A stretch of DNA of 11,443 bases from Candidatus Altarchaeota archaeon (GTDB lineage Archaea > Altiarchaeota > Altiarchaeia > IMC4 > QMZM01), in NCBI GenBank assembly GCA_015523055.1, contig WALD01000049.1, forward strand, positions 1-11,443. The letters are read 5' to 3'. The notes below the pieces were generated by a model. That model had not been told where the DNA came from and searched no databases. It saw nothing but the letters and a program-made list of their open reading frames with translations. Of the stretch, positions 7,054 through 11,443 are shown piece after piece (positions within the stretch are counted from its first letter, which is position 1; each line of letters opens with the position of its first letter). The position numbers were made by a program, and so were the translations under genes.

Positions 7054-7779
7054 TTATCCCTTTGCATCCTCTCTTTTTAATAGAGTGAATGGAACCTCTT
7101 TAGGAGATACTGAAACCCCTCCTGATGTGATGGTGAGGGGCCTTATGTCTGAGATTATCTTTGTACCCCTTATTTTCACAACCCATATACATCGCTCGTT
7201 GGTTGCTCTATATCTCGACCAGAACATTATTACAAGCCCATCAGAGAGAAAATGCTCTGAGCCATATTTCAACTTCGGGAAACTCTCCGGCAGCTCCGCA
7301 GTCATTATAGTCGTGCAGTTATTCTTTCTCATCATTTCAAGGAATCTCAACATATGGAGCCTTCTTGAGGCCTCCTCCTTAAACAGGTAATTGAACAGGG
7401 TTACTGAATCAAGGACCATTCTGCTGGCCTGGGTCTCCTTTATTACATCCCTCAGGATTCCAAAGTCCATGCCCAGGTCCATATCGGTTCCTTCAAAAAT
7501 CTCCCTGCCAAGAATGGCTATCTTCCCAGCATCTTCATACTCCCTTACATTCCACCCAAACCCTGCCGCATAGTTTTCTACATCCCCTACTGTATCCTCC
7601 ACTGTTATGTAAATGCCTGGGTCATCATACTGAGCAACCCCGTTATAGATATACTGCATTGCAAGATTGCTCTTTCCTATTCCCGGAGGCCCGGAAATAA
7701 CGGTTGTACTGCCTTTGGGTAGGCCCCCATCCATCATATCATCAAGCCCGGGAATTCCAGTTTTTATTTTATCCACCAT
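7054..7779 (-). CDS. KaiC/RAD55-like RecA-superfamily ATPase, single domain
   Basis: A compact 241-residue RecA-fold ATPase of the KaiC-like type common in archaea. It opens with the typical KTGIPGLDDMMDGGLPKGS (6-24), then Walker A GPPGIGKS (30-37), the catalytic acidic pair Glu61-Asp62 (VED), Walker B RMVLDS (120-125), and the late strand VVKIRGTKI (200-208) that in KaiC proteins lies near the subunit interface. There is one domain only, not the duplicated form of cyanobacterial KaiC, and no added sensor domain. Such proteins often act in signalling or as regulators of a partner. No substrate can be named here. The ATG at 7779 is preceded by a TATA-like box at about 36 nt. The gene lies 71 bp after the DUF835 gene and 115 bp before the HerA-type gene, all on the same strand. 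Confidence 0.88.
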   Translation of the reverse strand: MVDKIKTGIPGLDDMMDGGLPKGSTTVISGPPGIGKSNLAMQYIYNGVAQYDDPGIYITVEDTVGDVENYAAGFGWNVREYEDAGKIAILGREIFEGTDMDLGMDFGILRDVIKETQASRMVLDSVTLFNYLFKEEASRRLHMLRFLEMMRKNNCTTIMTAELPESFPKLKYGSEHFLSDGLVIMFWSRYRATNERCIWVVKIRGTKIISDIRPLTITSGGVSVSPKEVPFTLLKREDAKG

Positions 7780-7811
7780 TTTAGCACCATATTATTCTAT
7801 TAACGACATAG

Positions 7812-7819
7812 TTTATATC
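7812..7819 (-). promoter_or_regulatory. Possible TATA box of the KaiC-like gene
   Basis: On the minus strand this reads gatataaa. With an archaeal spacing of about 26 nt, transcription would begin near 7789, roughly 10 nt before the ATG at 7779. If real, the KaiC-like gene can be transcribed independently of the upstream DUF835 gene. Confidence 0.35.
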
Positions 7820-7850
7820 TGTAGGCATATCCTGGTCATCTGTATCAGTA

Positions 7851-8723
7851 TCATATCTCGGTCCTCAGAACAATCATCTCTCTCCGCAGAAGATGGAGTT
7901 GCTGATTGTCTATTGTTGAGGGGTCCAGAGGGATGATAAGTCTTGAATGGCTCAGGGAGATGCTGTCTTTCAATGACTGGACAAACTGTAGAATCTCCTT
8001 GTAGCCGTTTTGAACTATCAAATACTCAATACCATCGAGCATTATAACACTTTCACCACTATCTCTCATAAACTCCTTCATTGTGTGGCTTAATTCCACC
8101 AGATCAGTTGGCTCAATACTCCTCTCATCCGTCTTCTCCCTGGTCAGCCAGATTATCGGCGTTCTCTCAAGTTCGTATGCCTTCCTTATCTGCTCCGGAT
8201 TCTGTCTCGTTAGGTAGAGGCCGCTGATTCCATGGGTTACCAGATCAAGGAATATCTCATTGCTCTTAATCGGCTTTTCCTCATTAATGAGGTATGTCTT
8301 GCCTTCATCCAGCCGGTGTCTCATCTTTGCATAGCTTCTCTTTTCAGCTATCGCCTTTATCGGTATGAACTCATATTTCGTTCCTTTCTTCATTGGCGAG
8401 TAAAGGAGATATGCTCCAACGGTCATTGAGATGGCCACTATTGTCCTGCCAATAACACCCATAAGCTGGATTAAGGGGTCTGTACTGAAGATTAGGTAGA
8501 TGCTGGATATGTTGAACAACAGAATTCCAAGGACTCCTATAAAAAACCATGTCCATGCTCGTGATTTCTTCATATCTCTGGTGTACAATTTTCTGTAGAG
8601 CTTAATCCAGATAATGACAGCGAGAATTGAGATTATCACTGCGAATATGTTAACCAAAAATTCCGTGATGGGAAAGACATGTCCTAAAGGGGATGTCGCC
8701 ATTCCCAGAACAGATATGGGCAT
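7851..8723 (-). CDS. DUF835 domain protein with N-terminal transmembrane helices
   Basis: From the ATG at 8723 the product is 290 residues. Three hydrophobic helices are predicted at about 21-41, 57-80 and 85-108. A cytoplasmic DUF835 domain occupies about 138-288. Family hallmarks seen are EGKTYLINEEKP (139-150), THGISGLYLTRQNPEQIRKA (163-182), PIIWLTREK (189-197), SVIMLDGIEYLIVQNGYKEI (225-244) and RLIIPLDPSTI (261-271). DUF835 has no established biochemical role. It is an archaeal domain, and its LDGIEYL strand resembles a Walker B segment without a P-loop. A TTG at 8753 would give ten more residues, and an ATG at 8702 seven fewer. I chose 8723 because a TATA-like stretch near 8766-8775 would start transcription around 8743, inside the TTG-started version. 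The KaiC-like gene follows directly, suggesting a functional pair. Confidence 0.8.
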   Translation of the reverse strand: MPISVLGMATSPLGHVFPITEFLVNIFAVIISILAVIIWIKLYRKLYTRDMKKSRAWTWFFIGVLGILLFNISSIYLIFSTDPLIQLMGVIGRTIVAISMTVGAYLLYSPMKKGTKYEFIPIKAIAEKRSYAKMRHRLDEGKTYLINEEKPIKSNEIFLDLVTHGISGLYLTRQNPEQIRKAYELERTPIIWLTREKTDERSIEPTDLVELSHTMKEFMRDSGESVIMLDGIEYLIVQNGYKEILQFVQSLKDSISLSHSRLIIPLDPSTIDNQQLHLLRREMIVLRTEI

Positions 8724-8741
8724 TCCCAGAACAGGTATAGG
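8700..8741. repeat. 21-bp tandem duplication at the DUF835 gene start
   Basis: Two adjacent 21-bp copies (8700-8720 and 8721-8741) match at 19 of 21 positions. They encode a doubled heptapeptide around PVLGMPISVLGM, and each copy supplies an in-frame ATG (8723 and 8702) with the same upstream ctggga. The translation start is therefore ambiguous. Confidence 0.75.
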
Positions 8742-8785
8742 TGTATCATCCAATTATGGTACCTCTTTATTAACCTCAGTATTAA

Positions 8786-8793
8786 GTAATATT
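8786..8793 (+). promoter_or_regulatory. Possible TATA box of lysA
   Basis: The AT-rich taatatta lies about 24 nt before the lysA ATG at 8813, the usual position for a leaderless archaeal transcript. A better-looking tataaaaa (8806-8813) runs straight into the ATG. If that were the true box, transcription would start inside the annotated gene. The 89-bp gap 8724-8812 also has to hold the divergent DUF835 promoter. Confidence 0.35.
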
Positions 8794-8812
8794 ACATTAG
8801 ACCTCTATAAAA

Positions 8813-10051
8813 ATGTGTTTATTGATAGCGGAGGAGCAACTCATTGAGCTCGCGGAAAGGTTCGGAACCCCACTCTATATATACAAGGAGAGCAGAATCA
8901 GAGAGAATTTCGATGAATTCAAAACGGCATTTGAGGGTGCAAAGATATGCTACGCATATAAGGCAAATACCTCCCTTGCCATATGCCATATTCTGAGGCA
9001 GAAGGGTGCCGCAGCAGATGTAGTTTCAGAAGGTGAACTCAGAACGGCCCTTAGGGTCGGAATAAATCCGGAGGACATAATCTTTACCAATAATGCAAAG
9101 ACAAATGAGGAAATAGAATTCGCTATTGACTCCGGAGTCATTATAAATGTCGATTCAATAGATGAATTAAACTCCATCGCCGAAACAGGAAAGCCAGCTA
9201 AAATCTCCTTCAGGGTAAATCCTGCTGTGGACCCAAAGACGCATCCAAAGATAGCCACCGGGATGAAGGAGTCAAAATTTGGATTGCATCTGGAGAAAGA
9301 TACCGCTCTGGAAGCCTACAGGAAGGCGAGCGAACTGAGCAATGTGGAGATAATCGGGGTCCAGATGCATATAGGTTCACAGATTACGGATATGACCTCC
9401 TTCTCCGATGCTACCGAAAAACTCATGGAATTTGTAATGAGATTAAAGAACGACATGGGAATTCAATTAAGATTCATAGACGTCGGTGGCGGACTTGGAA
9501 TCTCATACGCGGGGGAGGAAATACCAAAGCCGGTGGATTTAGCAGCGAGAATACTCCCTATAATAAAAAAATACAGCATTGAGCTGGGATACGAACCGGA
9601 TGTCTGGCTTGAACCCGGACGCTATCTGGTAGCGAATGCGGGGGTTCTTCTCTGCGAGGTGCAGTCGGTGAAGAAGACCCCCTACAAGAATTTCGTCAAT
9701 GTCAATTGTGGCTTCAATGTCCTTCTGAGGCCTGCTATGTATGATTCTTTCCACCGGATTAAGGTTCTGGGCAAGACAGGCAATGGAGAAAAGTACGACA
9801 TAGCAGGAAACATCTGCGAGTCGGGGGACATTCTGGGCAGGGAAAGAGAACTTCCCCCGGTAGAGAAGGGCGACATCATCGCAATCCTTGATGCTGGAGC
9901 TTATGGCTTTTCCATGGCGAGCCAGTATAACTCAAGACCAAGACCAGCTGAAATTCTTGTAAGGGAGAATTCTGTTGAGGTCATCAGGGAGAGGGAGGGC
10001 TGGGAAGACCTCTGGAGAGGGCAGAAGGTTCCAGATGATTTGATAAACTAA
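8813..10051 (+). CDS. lysA: Diaminopimelate decarboxylase (LysA)
   Basis: LysA is a PLP enzyme that decarboxylates meso-diaminopimelate to L-lysine, the last step of the DAP pathway. The 412 residues have the expected order: FGTPLYIY (17-24), the PLP lysine in CYAYKANTS (Lys50), FRVNP (133-137), HIGSQI (186-191), VGGGLGI (224-230) for phosphate binding, EPGRYLVANAG (267-277), CESGDIL (335-341) with the Cys at the dimer active site, and GAYGFSMASQYNSRPRP (362-378). The region normally reading Asp-Ala-Gly before the Arg-Pro-Ala-x-Tyr motif is Asn-Cys-Gly here (298-300), a mild departure. Length is normal. A TTG at 8822 would also give a plausible N-terminus. The gene stands alone, divergent from the DUF835 gene. 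Confidence 0.95.
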   Translation: MCLLIAEEQLIELAERFGTPLYIYKESRIRENFDEFKTAFEGAKICYAYKANTSLAICHILRQKGAAADVVSEGELRTALRVGINPEDIIFTNNAKTNEEIEFAIDSGVIINVDSIDELNSIAETGKPAKISFRVNPAVDPKTHPKIATGMKESKFGLHLEKDTALEAYRKASELSNVEIIGVQMHIGSQITDMTSFSDATEKLMEFVMRLKNDMGIQLRFIDVGGGLGISYAGEEIPKPVDLAARILPIIKKYSIELGYEPDVWLEPGRYLVANAGVLLCEVQSVKKTPYKNFVNVNCGFNVLLRPAMYDSFHRIKVLGKTGNGEKYDIAGNICESGDILGRERELPPVEKGDIIAILDAGAYGFSMASQYNSRPRPAEILVRENSVEVIREREGWEDLWRGQKVPDDLIN

Positions 10052-10443
10052 CCTCCTCAGTGCTCATAAGTTTCATCATTGCCGAAGCTCAGCAGAGGTT
10101 TTTCATCACTGTTGGGTATATGGGAATACTTCCAGATATAATTATATTGTATCCAATTACAATCAGGAGCGCATCGCCACTTCCTGAAGCGATATGAGCC
10201 TGCAATTACTCCGCCCGATTTTTTTTCATTTGCAGGTTCCTGTGATGCCTTCCGTCGCTACAGTCCAAATACAAATGAGGGCATTCATCAACCCATCAAC
10301 CCCTATGGCCTCATCACTCTTTTCCGTTTTCAAGCTCCCGTATCCATGCCTCCTGTTCCTCGCACATGATTACAGACAGGGCAAACTCCAGCTTGTAACT
10401 TTTGTTTTTTAGGTTGAAATTCCTAAATGTGAATAGATATACT
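10052..10443. other. 392-bp gap without a supportable gene
   Basis: Nothing convincing is encoded here. A 72-codon plus-strand frame from an ATG at 10194 has an odd Leu/Phe/Pro-rich composition and no recognisable motif. The minus strand has several short stretches that look more protein-like but are cut by stops. One, ending near 10334, reads KLEFALSVIMCEEQEAWIRE; another, ending near 10097, contains GDALLIVIGYNIII. They may be decayed gene pieces or chance. A palindromic tataattata sits at 10137-10146. Confidence 0.4.
10219..10226 (+). terminator. T8 tract, possible lysA terminator
   Basis: Eight consecutive T follow a GC-rich ccgcccga about 167 nt after the lysA stop. This is the longest T run in the gap and suits archaeal T-tract termination. 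A shorter T5 closer to the gene (around 10100), after a weak complementary pair cctc/gagg, is an alternative. Confidence 0.35.
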
Positions 10444-11443
10444 ATGTTGGATTATGGTAAAGCAGGATTAGTAGCACTATTTCTTATATTAATCATATCT
10501 CCTATTCCAGCCAAAGAGTGCACAACCGACGGCGTAAATGATAACTGTCTTGCAGCACTTGCGTACAAGAACAAGATTTTTGAGATAAACCCTGATAATT
10601 CTGAAAGCATATACGCGGCCCTGAACCTCGTAAGCCCGGACTCCCGCTCGCTGGACGAATTTCTTGATAAGGAAGGTGACGAGCTGACCAAACTGCTCTT
10701 TGACCAGCCCCGCGGTCCCTGGAGGTATAAAAACTTCTTTCTGGACCCGAGGGACTCTGACCTTAATGAATATGCTAAGAAACTCTCCGGGCTCGTAAGC
10801 GAAGAGAACCGAGAGAGGTTCTACGAATCACCCTATGGCTACATCGTGAAGCTCCGGGGAAGGCCGCTGGGATCGTACGGAAAAATCTCAACATCTGAGC
10901 TGAATTCCAAAAGAGAGGAGATTCTGGGTTCACATCAAATTGCACTGGATTACATAAAGAATAATTTCCCAGATGCGCAAGTAAGGCATCAATTCACCGG
11001 GGTATTCAATGGGATCTCCCTGAAAATCTCCGCCGATGAGGCAAAGCAGCTGAAGAATCTCAATATTGTGGGAGGGATATATCCAATAAAGAGGATTCAG
11101 ATATCTCTGACCGAAAGCATTTCCATGATTAACGCTGATGATGCATGGGGCCTCCTCGACGACACAGGGAGGAACGTTACCGGTAGAGACATTCTTATAG
11201 CAATCGTCGATACCGGAGTTGATTACACCCACACTGACTTCGGGAATTGCTCCCCGACTCAGATCTCTGGAGACATGGTTGATTACTCTCTGGAATCCGA
11301 GCACCCCTACGAGAATGACATGAGTAAAACATGGACAATAACGATGCCTGGATTTACCTCAATAGCTGTGCATTTTAGCAGGCTTGATGTAAATGGTGGT
11401 TGGGATTACATCATTGTCAGTGATGCATCAGGAAACACGGTCA
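10444..11443 (+). CDS. Secreted subtilisin-family (S8) serine protease, 5' part, cut by window edge
   Basis: From the ATG at 10444 the frame is open to the window end (333 codons). A signal peptide is evident: short n-region, hydrophobic AGLVALFLILIIS (7-19), likely cleavage after PIPA (23). Residues about 25-150 are not recognised. Residues about 158-222 resemble a subtilisin inhibitor-type (I9) propeptide with the pattern VRHQFTGVFNGISLKIS (180-196). The S8 catalytic domain then starts with the Asp motif ILIAIVDTGVDYTHTDFG (250-267), catalytic Asp256. The His and Ser motifs lie beyond the window or after an insertion: residues about 287-333 look like a CUB-type domain (HPYEND, TWTITMPG, IAVHFSRLDVNGGWDYIIV). 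A GTG at 10429 is an alternative start. The protein would act outside the membrane; its target is unknown. I cannot see whether the gene is intact downstream. Confidence 0.82.
   Translation, partial: MLDYGKAGLVALFLILIISPIPAKECTTDGVNDNCLAALAYKNKIFEINPDNSESIYAALNLVSPDSRSLDEFLDKEGDELTKLLFDQPRGPWRYKNFFLDPRDSDLNEYAKKLSGLVSEENRERFYESPYGYIVKLRGRPLGSYGKISTSELNSKREEILGSHQIALDYIKNNFPDAQVRHQFTGVFNGISLKISADEAKQLKNLNIVGGIYPIKRIQISLTESISMINADDAWGLLDDTGRNVTGRDILIAIVDTGVDYTHTDFGNCSPTQISGDMVDYSLESEHPYENDMSKTWTITMPGFTSIAVHFSRLDVNGGWDYIIVSDASGNTV

Noticed and set aside
10173..10193. Possible small RNA or attachment hairpin (atcgc ... gcgat)
   Set aside because: The stem is only 5 bp with an 11-nt loop and no supporting context.
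10194..10412. 72-codon plus-strand gene
   Set aside because: No ribosome site at proper spacing, unusual composition, no recognisable domain. A palindromic TATA-like box upstream is not enough.
10452..11304. Minus-strand frames opposite the protease (10452-10691 and 10930-11304)
   Set aside because: The plus strand carries a continuous frame with signal peptide, propeptide and S8 Asp motif. The opposite frames are shadows.

Overview
The window looks like a piece of a euryarchaeal chromosome from the methanogen / anaerobic methane or alkane oxidiser / Archaeoglobus side of the tree. The strongest pointer is a phosphoseryl-tRNA synthetase (SepRS), an enzyme essentially confined to those archaea. 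An archaeal HerA/NurA pair, a DUF835 protein, a KaiC-like ATPase and TATA-like boxes at leaderless-transcript spacing agree with this. The exact lineage cannot be fixed from the sequence alone. No rRNA, tRNA, CRISPR array or insertion sequence was recognised.

Layout. (1) 66-2512: two housekeeping genes, sepS (minus) and thiL (plus), diverge from a 38-bp gap. (2) 2609-8723: four genes in a row on the minus strand. In transcription order they are a membrane-anchored DUF835 protein, a single-domain KaiC/RAD55-like ATPase, a very large HerA-type ATPase, and a NurA-family nuclease that overlaps the end of the HerA gene by 20 bp. (3) 8813-10051: lysA (diaminopimelate decarboxylase), divergent from the DUF835 gene. 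(4) 10052-10443: a gene-poor gap with a T8 tract. (5) 10444 to the window edge: the first 333 codons of a secreted subtilisin-family protease.

How the genes relate. sepS, thiL and lysA serve cysteinyl-tRNA formation, thiamine diphosphate synthesis and lysine synthesis, and have no obvious functional link to one another. The minus-strand block is the interesting part. HerA and NurA normally form a soluble DNA translocase-nuclease used in DNA end resection, usually encoded with mre11 and rad50. Here mre11 and rad50 are absent. The HerA protein is instead built as signal peptide, about 230 extracytoplasmic residues in two beta-sandwich-like domains, one transmembrane helix, a HerA ATPase domain, and about 450 residues of mostly coiled coil ending in a duplicated Trp-containing module. 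This predicts a DNA pump and nuclease held at the membrane with an outside-facing sensor or anchor. With the KaiC-like ATPase and the DUF835 membrane protein upstream, the block is the best candidate for an undescribed system in the window. Function is inferred from domains only, and co-transcription across the 71-bp and 115-bp gaps is not shown.
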